In this document: positions 10,316-21,622 of the stretch, one piece after another | Layout: each line of letters begins with the position of its first letter | Position numbering within the stretch: the stretch's first letter is position 1 | Assembly: GCA_942159475.1 (NCBI GenBank) | Contig: OW804095.1 | Coordinates: 68,104,773 to 68,168,772, forward strand | Source: Sthenelais limicola | Taxonomy: Eukaryota > Annelida > Polychaeta > Phyllodocida > Sigalionidae | DNA length: 64,000 bases | Reading direction: 5' to 3' | The notes under the pieces: model-generated | What the model saw: the letters and a program-made list of their open reading frames with translations, nothing else | What the model was told of the DNA's origin: nothing | The model's database searches: none | Translations under genes and position numbers: made by a program

Positions 10316-12732
10316 ATGGAAGGAAAGCTTTTTGTGAATTTGTATCGAATAATGGAGCCCTGAGAGTTGAGGAGAGGACTAAAATTAAGAAGAATTCAGT
10401 GATGATGGTCGAGGCAATCTGGACTGGCCCCAGGAATAGCATGAGCAAATGTGATTTCCTTGTGGAGCCTCCTATGTACATAGACGACAGAGGATTAGTG
10501 AATTTTCCTACCATGATAGGATATGAAGAAGAGGAGAAATTGTATGGGTTGCCTGTGATGAACATCACCAGCCAAGCACAATTCATTGAAGAGGGTGAAA
10601 TATTAGGCGTTGCTGAGGTGGTTTCTCAAATAGAGAACACTGGGAATGATGAGTCATTGATAGACATCGCTGAAGCTGAATATTCTACCTTGGAGGATGA
10701 GCCATTTGCTGTATTGTTGGAAACAATCTCCCATGACCCAGCAATGACTGAATATAATTTGCCTCAATACCTAGAACAGCTAGTTTCTCAGAGTGATATA
10801 ACCACTGAGAGAGAAAAGGATTTGGTTAGATCTGATCTGTTGGAATTTTTCAATATATTCCAAAAACCTGGAGGAGACCTAGGCAGAACGGATAACGTGA
10901 AACATCACATAAACACTGGAGATTCTGAACCCATCAAGCAGAGCTATCGCCGCTTGCCTATAGGCAGGAGAAAAACAGTGGAAGAAGAGCTAGTAAGGAT
11001 GTTAAATAAAGGAGTTATTTTGCCTAGTGACTCACCATGGTCATCTCCGATTGTTCTGGTCAAGAAGAAAGATAATTCCATTCGTTTCTGTGTGGATTAT
11101 CGCAAAGTAAATGATATCACAAAGAAAGATGCGTTCCCCCTACCTAGAATCGACGAAAGTCTAGATGCTCTTGGGAAAAACATGTATTATTCTACCCTGC
11201 ATCTCGAATCAGGCTATTGGCAAGTGGAGTTGGATGAAGAATCGAAAGAGAAATCTGCATTCGTCACCCATATAGGCTTGTTTCATTTCAATGTGATGAC
11301 ATTTGGGCTATGCAATGCCCCAGCCACATTTGAACGCATGGTAGAGAGTATGTTACAAGGACTGCGCTGGACAAAATGTATGGTTTACTTAGATGATATA
11401 ATTTCCTATGGAAAGTCATTGGGAGAAGCCAGGAAAAATCTTAAATCTGTCTTTGAGAGGATACAAAAATTTGGTTTGATTCTGAAACCAAAGAAATGTG
11501 TACTTTTCAAGCGTTCTGTTAGATTTCTAGGCAGAGTAGTTAACAGCGAAGGGAGCAGACCAGATCCGGAGAAGATTGAGGCTATCACACACTGGCCACA
11601 GCCGTGAGATATCAAAGATATTCGTTCCTTCTTGGAACTTGTAGGATATTACAGGGATTTTATTCCAGAACTTGCAGAGAAAGCTGAGCCTATGTTCCAA
11701 CTGCTCAGGGATCATACAAAGTTTGCATGGAATGAAGATCGGGAGAAATCATTTTGTCTACTGAAAAGTGCATTGATTTCTGAGCCTATCCTAGGATATC
11801 CAACTGAGAATGATTTATTTATTCTCGATTCTGATGCCAGTAATTTTTCTATTGGCTCGATTTTGTCTCAGGTACAGGATGGAGAAGAAAAGGTTCTTTG
11901 ATGTTTCTCCAAATCATTGGATTCTACTCAGAGGAATTGTTGCACAACACATAGAGAGCTGCTAGCGGTGATTAAATCCTTGAAAAAGTTCAAGCATTTC
12001 ATCTGGGGCACACAATTTGTCATTCGTATGGATCACTCTTCATTGAGATGGGTCCTGAATTTCAAGGATGCTGATGGAATTTTGGTTCGGTGGCTGTCGA
12101 TTCTGGCTTATTTCGACGTGGATCAGTCTAAGATTATCCACCAGCCTGGGAAATTTCATGGCTATGCCGACGCTCTTTCAAGAATGAGAAAGATCAGGAG
12201 ATGTAAAAATCCTGGCTGTCCCATGTGCAGGAAGGATCCATGCAAGCCTATTGGTATGGTATCTTCTGTCGATGATATGACAAACAAATGGGAGGAGAAG
12301 AAAGAATTTTTGCAAGAGGTTTTCCCTTGCTCAGAGGAGGAAATGGCTCGATATCAGGAGGAGGACAGAGATATTGCCAAAATCAAGTCATTGATTCACA
12401 GTAAAGAAGAACTTTCCACTCAGGAGATTCGTGCAGAAACACAAGGGTTTAGAGTATTATATGGTATCCTCAGCAAGATGATAATACGCAATGGGATTCT
12501 ATATGTGATATATCACGAAGAAGCTTCAGGAGATGACATGACTAACGTTGGCCCGTTGAAGATAAGGATGGCTATTCTTCACATGTTATATAGTTCTTCT
12601 CAAAGTGATCCAGTGAAAACTGGAAATACCACTTTGTGGATGGTAGGATGGTCCATCTATAGGTATGGAGACATGCAATATATGGACATATCTAATTCAG
12701 AAAGGCATGAAGACATTGGCAAAAACATGTGA
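10267..12732 (+). pseudogene. Reverse transcriptase-RNase H of the gypsy-type pol, with stops and a lost catalytic Asp
   Basis: This frame gives a clear Ty3/gypsy RT: the RFCVDYRKVN segment, the FGLCNAPATF segment and the YLDD catalytic box (Asp376 and Asp377). In motif A, where the third catalytic Asp should be, His312 is present (codon 11200-11202, CAT for GAT). TGA stops interrupt the frame at 11605-11607 and 11899-11901; both are consistent with CGA-to-TGA type decay, although the second is less certain. Between them and after them lies an RNase H domain of the gypsy kind (ILDSDAS near 11821-11841; HGYADALSR near 12157-12183). The tail resembles a degraded start of an integrase zinc-binding region and ends at the TGA at 12730-12732. 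The protein cannot polymerise DNA as it stands. Confidence 0.88.
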
Positions 12733-14230
12733 ATTATCTGAAGCCTGCCTAAAACCTTAAAATGAAAGCACAGATAACTAATTGCCAGGAAATGCCAGGA
12801 GAACTAGAATGAGGGTGATTAGGGCTCCCACAAGATATGGCTTTCCCTGAATTTTAAATGATAATTTTCTTCAATAACTGGAGGAGGAATGTTGACTTGA
12901 CTTGGATTTTATTCCCTGCCTTCAGGAGAACCATATACACGTAAAGAAGCCCCTGGTGAACACAGAGAGAGAGAAGATACGATTACATGGTGGATCTACG
13001 GCCATTTTGAAACCATGATTAGTATAAATTACATCAGAAAATGATTATGCTTTTCACACTATTTCAAGCTAACCAAAGGTGTTAGATAATACAATGTGTT
13101 ATTTATGTATGTACATAGCAAGCTATGGAGCTTGTTATATTTTTATGTCTTATTACAAGACAGAAAGTTTATGATGCCTTCCTCAGTTCAGGAGAATTGG
13201 AGAAACACACTGGGAATCCTTGCGGAACGGATCATGAATGGGGAATGAATCAACCTGGAGTCCAGATGAAGATCATCAATTAGAAGCCTGGATGATAGAT
13301 CTGTTCATTCTGGTTTTACAGTTTGAAGTGGATTTGGATGCTTTTCAGGACATCAGTGAATTTCCCGGTGGAGAATGATCCATGCTGAGGCATCAGGATG
13401 AGCCTCTCAGAAAGAAGATAAAGGAAAGAAGATTTCATACTTGGAAAGAAGATCAGGAAAACAATTTCTCTGCCTTATAGGAAGACGCATGGAGTCTATG
13501 TTAGGATAGCCCACAGACAGAGAGTGATCCATTTTATTCTGGATATCTTTTGCATCGATCTTGCCTTGGGTTAAGATAATATCAGAATTATCAGTGGACT
13601 CAGAAAAATCCATGTGAAGGATGCTCTTCTCTTCCATTTAAAAAAGTAAAGAAGAAAAGTAAAGAAGATGCAAGTAACAGAAACATCAGGAAATATACCA
13701 ACTATTCTCATGTCACTTGCAGGAAATCAAATATTACGACCTTGGAGGAGGAAGCTTGTGTTCCTACCACATAGAACATTGACTGCCTGAATCATAATGA
13801 AGCGATGACATAATGTGTTTCAATACACAGATGAAGAAATCATTTGCTGGGTTACAGGATCGTGTCCCCATGTTATCTGGACTGGTATGCAATCGCAGGG
13901 AGAGAAGCCATATCAACTGAAGATTTGGATGGAGGAGAGATAAGGAGTTCAAGATTGTTCTGAAAATAAAAAAAAAGATCTCAGGCGGGATCTCAGGGCT
14001 ATCAGAGATCAACTGTAAGAGAATGATTATCAACTTTTAAGAAGAATCAGGAGAGGGACAGCGGTTTACTGCAAATTTCTCCTACAACAGACATTCCTGG
14101 AGCAGATTCATTCATCAAGTCATCCTGCTGTTGTTCTTGGATCGTTATTATATATTATTATTATACCACATAAAATTTCTTCAGTCATTGAATATGTTCA
14201 CCTCCTTCAAAAATTTTATTTTCGTTGGTT
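12733..14230 (+). other. Interior 3-prime part of the gypsy-type element without recognisable integrase
   Basis: Integrase would be expected here, after RNase H. I find no D,D-35-E-like core or chromodomain in any forward frame, and all forward frames are broken. Two open frames on the opposite strand (13407-13637 and 13764-14033) resemble nothing known and are probably chance. The segment is either a heavily decayed integrase, replaced sequence or untranslated region. Confidence 0.5.
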
Positions 14231-14239
14231 GGGGAGGAG
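14231..14239 (+). other. Polypurine tract
   Basis: GGGGAGGAG directly abuts the TG of the 3-prime LTR, the expected place for priming plus-strand DNA synthesis. Confidence 0.85.
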
Positions 14240-14974
14240 TGTAACGATCCTGAGAGATGCATATATTGCAATGTTTCTACTGAGCTCCGGGTAGCTCCGT
14301 CACCAGCTCCGGGTCCGCGCACCTCCGGGTCCACGCACCTCCGGATCCGCGCACCTCCGGGTAGTACCTCCAGACGCCACTAGGGGTCTACATTGCAACC
14401 CATGACGATATTTGCAGTTTATATAACTTGATTAATTTATCATTAATTAACTATTCATATTATTCCATCCGGACTTTAACCATGCTACTTGTTACATATT
14501 TCTCTATTTATGTTCAAGTTTGTACTTATTTCATTATTATATTTATTTAGTTATTCCTGATTTGTATTGCAAACATAGTCTGTTCTTGTGTTGAATATTA
14601 TTGATATATCCAATGTATTTGTTCACTAATCGGGGTGAGGAGCAAGGTCTTCACCCCAACACACAAGGAGGAATAAAGGGAACATATGAAAGAAGTATTT
14701 CACTCTTGATGTTATATCTCGGAGCTGCGTTTTGGAACATAGAATATTTCAACCCTTGGTCCTTTGGAACTTTAATGATTATCCAGTAGCTTTAGTTCAT
14801 TTCCTCCCATCTCCTGCTATTGATATTCATAATATATTTATTCTCGAAGAAGTAACCTATACGATCACGAAATATCATTATTTAATATCGATTAATATTA
14901 AGCCGGAGCTGGAACACAGATGTGCAACGATGGCCACTCAGACATTGGAAAGAACATAGGCAAGAATCGCAACA
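14240..14974 (+). repeat. 3-prime LTR (735 bp)
   Basis: It is identical to the 5-prime LTR apart from two substitutions seen by eye: CTCCAGACG for CTCCGGACG, and CTTGGTCC for CTTGTTCC. It is followed by the CACC target duplication. Confidence 0.95.
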
Positions 14975-14978
14975 CACC
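14975..14978. repeat. Target-site duplication, right copy (CACC)
   Basis: It matches the CACC at 6921-6924 exactly and marks the end of the insertion. Confidence 0.85.
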
Positions 14979-17900
14979 AACCTATCATTACCGCTTTCTT
15001 ACTCATTAAAGCTAATCCATTATTTTGCATTTTAAAAAGGAACTAAGTTTTTGTTATTGTTATTGCCGTTAAACAATTTCATAGTCATTGAGACCAAAGC
15101 AAATAAACATACCTGTATTAAAGCCGACACTCGATACATGGAACGATCGATGGGGGTTCACCTCTCCGATATCCAACTGAAAATACAAGATATTTGCAGT
15201 GTTATTTTGTGTTTTCTTTTAACTTTGATAGAGGTATATTACTCGCGAAAAGGAGAAAGGCGATCAGTTTTCTGCACAGCTCGTATCTATTTGAAATCCG
15301 ATACCTTATGAGTAGATATAACAGTAGACACCTAGCGATAGACCCTAATAATCTACAGCAACATTATAACCTAGTTGTACATAACGGGACATTTAGAAAG
15401 AAATATTCTCTCTTTGTTTCATATAAATCGAGATACAACATTAACCACTCCTTTGTATAGTTTAAAACTTAACGCAGTATATATATCGATATCCCAGAAA
15501 TATGTTTCTCGTTATTGCCGTTCTCTAGCAAATGAGATACAATATTCCTAGAGATGATTCTTCCAACCTAAGACATATCCAATAATGCCTCAGGATATTA
15601 GTCCGAACTTCTCGTCTGAGGACGACGTGTGTTTTTATCCCCAGCGATAGATATAAAGGAGTACAAAAAGATCTATTTTGTCAAGCCAAGTTAGTATTTG
15701 GTGAACATGGTGTGATTATTATGATGACATATAAATGAACTCTACTCTACTGGAAATTGAAAAGTTAGGATCCAATAAATGCCTCTCTAATAATATTAAA
15801 GAGGAAAATGGACAGCATACCACAATCCTTCAATGTAAATTTCAATGTTCGAGACCTTTTGGCAAGAGAGTGGTGAATCAATAATGAAGCAATGAGAAAA
15901 TATTGTGCTTCATGTTAATGTGGGATGCTCACGGGAAACTCAATTATGATTTCTTTCACTCTAATAGTCCTATACAATGCATGTCGGTTGGTATATGACT
16001 CATACCATTCCCATTTCTATAAACAAGGGAATGCGACTATATTGACCATCTCACCACAATCCAATGGAGTGATTCATTTTTATCGCTTTATTCAGTCAAG
16101 TTGTATAATTATGAAGGAGTAGACAAGAAAGAAGAAAGGGTTCTCCTCACACATGTATCTTCCCAGCTATGTAATTGATTTAAATTAGATATATTATGTT
16201 TCATGTTAGGTAATTGCATAACACATGATGATACAACAAAGAAACTGTTAATCACATAGAACAGAGCTCTACCCCGAAACAAAGGATTTAATAAACGTTT
16301 ATTCAATTTAATTTAAATCAGCACTTGTATCTTTTGGATTTCATGAAATTTGAAATAGTATAATTAATCATCATTGCTAGAAACATGACTAATATACAAA
16401 TACATTACTGCAGAATTTTGCAGAATAATACCAAGAACAAACCTTTCCCAATATCACATACGTACCTTTGGAAACGTCCTACAGTGAAACCAATTAATGT
16501 CTTTCAATGCGAACCTTCTCATAGGCATTACAGACAATACTGATAGGTTATGAAATAACAGGCAGAAAGAAGTACCGGTATTTAGACTCTCAATGGACAG
16601 ACACAAATTAAAAAACAAGTATACATATTTTGTGCAATGTCGAAACTTTTCGGTAGTAAAATAAGGAGAGGGGAAACTACCGAAATTGGAATGTTGTATC
16701 GATCGTCCTCCTCTATTATTACCTAACAAGATCCCCACTTTCATCCTTCAATTTCTATGCCTTGAATACTCTCTATGGGTCTGCTCATCGGGGCTAGTTT
16801 CGTGCTCTGCCACCCCGCGTCGCTCTTACCAGCTGAATCAACAATACCCTTTCCGCATCACTGCCCTTGCCTGCGTTTTTACTTTCTTTGTTAAACAAAC
16901 ATTTTGTTGAAGGGTCCAAGAAAAATATACCCCAAAATATGTTGACGTCTGAACAAACTTTCAGATTGTTCATTATCTCTATCATCTTTATTTCTCTGAA
17001 GAGCATGCGCGGTCTACGTGACCGCATGCAAGCTCCTTGCTGATTGGTTGGAATATCCGAGGGGGTCCTAGGATCACTATAGGTTTAGTACCTCGTAAAG
17101 TATAGAAAGGGTGATCAGGGGTGACAAGAGCATTAAATACAAATATTCGGATTGTTCCTCGGATTCAACGAACTACACATATCATTGCTATGAGAAATAT
17201 GGTCGCCTCGGTGCTAATTTTCGAGAAGCAAATCACATGGCGGAGAAATATGAGTTCTCCTCCTTCACAAGGTTTACTTAATGGGGGCGTACATTTGAAC
17301 CATTGAATCATATCCTTTCAAACAAGAGAGAAGAATTAATTGATGGGAGAATAGGCCTACTACTGATTATGGGGTCATCTCAACCAATATGGATTATTTG
17401 AAATTTAATATGCCTCGTTGTTTCCAATGAATCCATAGCTGCAAACATTGACAGGCCACAAACAGATACCAATAACTGTTATCAATGTATCCATGACGTC
17501 AGTAAGTGCTGGTTTCTAAATCTTAATTGCGTGCAGACAAATATGATGTCATTTACCCTGGCACTCTGCAGATAAACTGAGATAAAGATCTTCCTTCCAA
17601 ACCTTTGCAAATTTCATAAATATAATTGGAAAGGTTTCATGGCTTGGAGATTTTAAAACGATATGGTGATCATGAGGTAGATGTATATTTGTGATGGCTC
17701 TGCCTACAATGGAATCGGATCAGTCTTTGCGTCCAATTATTGCATTTCTGCATCGCAAACAAAAAGAGTAAAACTTAACCTTATGGGTCGAGTTACTTCA
17801 ATCAATCTCTATAAATATCATAGATCGGATATTGTCTTCCGAGCAAATAATTGTTAGCTATTCATAGAACTTGTTATTGAAGTTGATATTTAGAGGTAAT

Positions 17901-19321
17901 CTCTATCTGTAAACAACACACACCCACTGTCGTTCCCAAAAGAGTAATCAGCCTACTCACGATCATCTCGTTCCGCCCTTCGACCCCGCCCCCTCATGAA
18001 GCCACTCCCCTTATGTCAGAAGCACCTGCCTCCAGCTTTATGCAAACATACTATGATTGATTTACCTCATCTGTCCGTGTAGGTGAGCGTGAAACAACGA
18101 CTGCAGGTGACACCTGTCAGTCATTTCCCCCCAGCATGCATTCATCCATGTAGCCCCCTCCTACTCCCATAGCCTAGCCTTTTTCACTCCTTCACCCCCA
18201 CCCTCTCTGACAGCATGCCCACTTGTTTTGTAAATCCTATAGTTATTGTCCTATCAACAATGGCTCTAGCATAGTCCACCGGATGTGCCACGAATGGTCA
18301 ACAATTGTCCACATTTACTCACATTTGGCTGCATTTATTGAGATGTTAATGCATCTGCTACATATTGGGCAAATGTATAACTTATTCCAACTCCTTCTTC
18401 AAATCGAGCAACGACCTTGATGTGAGGGGTACTTTGTTCCTATTATCCATTATAGTATTATATGCTATTCTGAATTCGAAATGGTATATACATAGACATA
18501 ATTATTGAAATATAATAAATGCCTCACATTTGTTTGTTGTTATAATTCTAAAAAGTATTTGACTTAAGAGATAATATAAACAATGTGTTATTCTCCTAGA
18601 ATTGTCCCTGTGGCATTGAAAGTATCCAATTAAGTAGCATATAATTATAGCTATAGCTATAGATTTAATAACGTAAGTAGGGCCAGTACTTGTTTTGTAA
18701 TGAAACACCAAAAAACCCAGCTAATTGTATAACCCCTAATAACTATTAATTATTTAAGTCTTTGAAAGATATGTTTTGGAGACTCATCATGGAGGTAGTG
18801 ACTATTGAGTAGAAGGTTACGGAAATATGTTTAAAGAATAAAAAAAAATGTTAAAAGAATATAAGAAAAAATGTTCTAGCAGATATGTATGTAAAATAAT
18901 GTTCCTCGTGTTAAATTTTCCAATATCTGTTGCTGCACCGTTTCTAAACTCACAGTGATATTAAATGTTCAAATCACCTTAACAATCATACTTGCCCTCA
19001 ATGAAACACGTGATAAATTGCAATTTAAATGCAATTTAAATTCATCCACTGTACCAAGTGTTCTAAAGCTATTATCTAGGTCTTGCATATTTAATGGTAG
19101 ATACTATCTGCGATTCAATGTCATATGAATCTGGCCTGCAACGTTTCCCGAGGGTGTGCTAGGTATTGGAAGGATCGAGATCAAGAAGAAATCTCCAGGG
19201 CCTTGTCCTCATATCTGAAGCAGTTGAAATCAAAGTTTTGGCTTCTCTTGTGAGTTGAATATAATTATGAGGATACATACCTACCTTCTACTGATTTATA
19301 GCCTATACAATGAAATCTTCC
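14979..19321. other. Non-coding stretch, no gene recognised
   Basis: AT-rich sequence with only short, unrecognised open frames. A near-palindrome around GCATGCGCGGTC lies at about 17003-17029 with an ATTGGTTGG (CCAAT-like) word just downstream. Around 17940-18200 there are several CCCGCCCC-like and C-rich patches. None is tied to a gene. Confidence 0.45.
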
Positions 19322-19350
19322 TTTCCTCGAGTTTTGGCTACTCGAGGAAA
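19322..19350. repeat. Small perfect hairpin
   Basis: TTTCCTCGAG and CTCGAGGAAA pair perfectly over 10 bp around a 9-nt loop. It begins a locally GC-richer patch that includes a full CRE-like TGACGTCA near 19613 and a GTAAACA word just before it. Terminator or regulatory roles are both only guesses. Confidence 0.5.
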
Positions 19351-20540
19351 CTCGCGGCATACGAGATTTGTTACGGCTCGGTGAACCCTGCGCTCCCAGT
19401 GGTAGGCATACCAGGGTACACGTGGGATAAGCTGGGCGTCAGACTTTTTTTCCCCGTTTTTTCTTAAGTACTTCCTAGGTTGTGAACATGTTGGGGAAAC
19501 CTATTCTGTCACCTACAGTAATGTCCAACATGCGTTTTTGTGTGTTAGAGAATCCGAGAGCATGTCCACTCCCGGGAGTGCGAGAGTGGCGAGAGTGTTT
19601 GTAAACAACCTATGACGTCACACCGTTTAGAGGATTACGTAACTCACTACCCAGACCTTTAGTGGTTGCATTCGGGTAGGTTCAATATGCACCTCTGTCA
19701 CCCAGAGGTGCACACCTCAGCTGAATGCCTGTTCCGTGCTGCTGCCGACTTTTCTCTGTTAATTAGTGATCTCAGAAATGTTACTCATTTCGAATTTATT
19801 TAATCTGAAGTATCTGAAAGTGATAATATCAATTTAACAATATCTGGTGAGGTTCTGGACGGAATCACCATTAAAAATCAAATTTTAGGCTCAATTTATG
19901 TACCATACATTTACCCCCACAGAGTGCGAAATTAGCACCCTCCCACCGCCAAATGCTATGAGAAAAGATAAAGTTCATTGAATCTCTACAATCTTCGGCG
20001 TACATATAGCAGGGAATATCAGCATAATGCAGGCGAAGTTTCGGAAGGCTGTGGCAAATATTTCGATTCCTACACCTATGCTTCAGATACCTTCCCTTTT
20101 GCCTATTATTTTGCCTTATTTCGACCATATTTAACCCAATTCATCAATGATTTAATTCCTCTCAATCTTGATTTCTAATAATTATGGTATAACGGCAACA
20201 TCACAACAAATGCTCACCCCAATTTATCCACATCTGTATGTATTCATATTTATATATTTTACGAAATCCAGGCAGGCCTAAACAATAATTAAGAAGGGCA
20301 CTGAGCTCCACATGCATTGTACATTTGGCGAACCCTGCATATTGTCAACATGTTGAGAATGATTGGGGGCAACAAGGGCCCATTTTAGGGGGTCTATAAG
20401 GGTGGGGCAGTAACCGCTGGTATCGCCACTGAGTGTATCTTTCCAAACCTGTTTGAAAAGCAGCATGCTGCACGTACATCGGCCAAAACCTGCACGTACA
20501 TCTACACAAGTTGCATTCAAATGCAGCACGGACATCTGTG

Positions 20541-20878
20541 ACCCAACTATTTTTTCAATCAACTTTTTTTTCGACACAACTTTTTTTACAACCAACTTTT
20601 TTTTCGACCATTTTTACCGACCAACTTTTTTTTCGACCCAACTATTTTTTCAACCCAAGTTTTTTTACGACCAACTTTATTTTCGACCAACTATTTTCAC
20701 GGCCCAACTTTTTTTTTGACCAACTTTTTTTCGACCATTTTTTCCAACCAACTTATTTTTTCGACCCAACTATTTTTACGACCAACTATTTTTTCGACCC
20801 AACTTTTTTTTCCGACAAACAATTTTTTCGACAAACTTTTTTTACAACCAACTTTTTTTCAACAAGATTTTTTTACCA
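20541..20878 (+). repeat. T-rich tandem repeat, unit about 16-17 bp
   Basis: About 20 diverged units of the form CGACCAACTTTTTTTT run through this interval. Two forward frames stay open across it because the unit seldom forms a stop, giving Phe-rich false proteins that I do not call as genes. Unit spacing is irregular, as expected of an old minisatellite. Confidence 0.85.
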
Positions 20879-21059
20879 AAGAATGTACCTGTCCACACAT
20901 TACTCATTATTATTAAGGAGGGGGAATAAACAGGGAGGAAGAGCAAGAGATGTAGTTGGGGAGGGGGAGGAGAAGGAAAATTGATAGATGTATAGGTGTG
21001 TGTGTGGGGGGGGGTCCAATTTTTTTCCCATGAAACCCTCTTATTATCAGTCATTCTCA

Positions 21060-21148
21060 TCTCTCCTCTCCCTCTCTTCTCCTCCCCTCTCTCTCTGTCT
21101 CTGTCCCTCTCTCTTTCTCTCTCTGTCCCTCCCTCTCTCTCTCCCTCC
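21060..21148 (+). repeat. CT-rich microsatellite
   Basis: The tract is almost pure pyrimidine, mostly CTCTCT with CCCTCC interruptions. It follows a G-run and a GT tract near 20995-21012. Confidence 0.8.
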
Positions 21149-21293
21149 TACACCTTAGGCCTACTACCCCGACGTAGGCCCCCTGTGATTTTAGCCATTT
21201 TTGGCAATCAAATTAATATCTCCAAATTAAAACAATCGTCCAGTAAATTGTTGGATTCCTATGAGAAGTAGAAACACAACTGCCTCTACAATC

Positions 21294-21312
21294 CAAGTGC
21301 CGAAGGCACTTG
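21294..21312. repeat. Perfect 8-bp hairpin with GAA loop
   Basis: CAAGTGCC and GGCACTTG pair exactly around GAA. It lies about 215 bp upstream of a LINE reverse-transcriptase fragment; whether the two are related is unknown. Confidence 0.45.
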
Positions 21313-21526
21313 TGTTATATAAAGCGCAGGTTTAAATCGATCTACCCCAATGTGTTTTAACCATCTGGTATCATACGTCGCGATTGGTTTCCTTATCTTG
21401 GACAAAAGAATATCCTGATAAGGCGAGTGAAGCCTTGACCATCATTATTCTCCGAAAACGAAATATCAGCTATTTGGCAACAGAATCTCTCTGCAAAATT
21501 TTCAAAATCTTCTTTGCCTAGGAACC

Positions 21527-21622
21527 AAAGTTGATAGACTGAAGTCTTTTAAATATTTAGGTACCATCGTCACTGAAAATTTGTCGTGCAAAGATCACTT
21601 TGAAAGACTCAATCTCAGTGGA
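21527..21622 (+). pseudogene. Fragment of a non-LTR (LINE) reverse transcriptase
   Basis: One frame reads LKSFKYLGTIVTENLSC followed by KDHFERLNL and a stop. The F-K-Y-L-G-x-x-I/V-T pattern is the well-known segment at the end of the RT palm/thumb in many non-LTR retrotransposons. Only about 30 codons are recognisable; sequence on both sides is not clearly coding. The clade cannot be told from so little. It is a 5-prime and 3-prime truncated relic. Confidence 0.5.

Larger units (their letters stand above)
6925..14974 (+). mobile_element. Ty3/gypsy-type LTR retrotransposon, full length but with decayed coding regions
   Basis: This 8,050-bp element has two 735-bp LTRs (6925-7659, 14240-14974) that start TGTAAC and end CAACA, a 4-bp CACC target duplication, a primer-binding site one base after the first LTR and a GGGGAGGAG polypurine tract abutting the second. 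Gag, protease, RT and RNase H are recognisable in that order, which is the gypsy order. The LTRs differ at two positions that I can find (near 7052 and 7444), implying recent insertion. The coding part nevertheless carries several frameshifts, stop codons and catalytic-site changes, and no integrase core is recognisable. It is therefore non-autonomous and was probably copied from an already defective template. Confidence 0.93.

Noticed and set aside
13407..14033. Minus-strand frames near the 3-prime end of the gypsy element, considered as an env or accessory gene
   Set aside because: They are short, antisense to the element, without signal peptide, membrane segment or known similarity.
20453..20984. 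Phe/Thr-rich open frames in two phases
   Set aside because: They follow the T-rich tandem repeat and exist only because of its composition.
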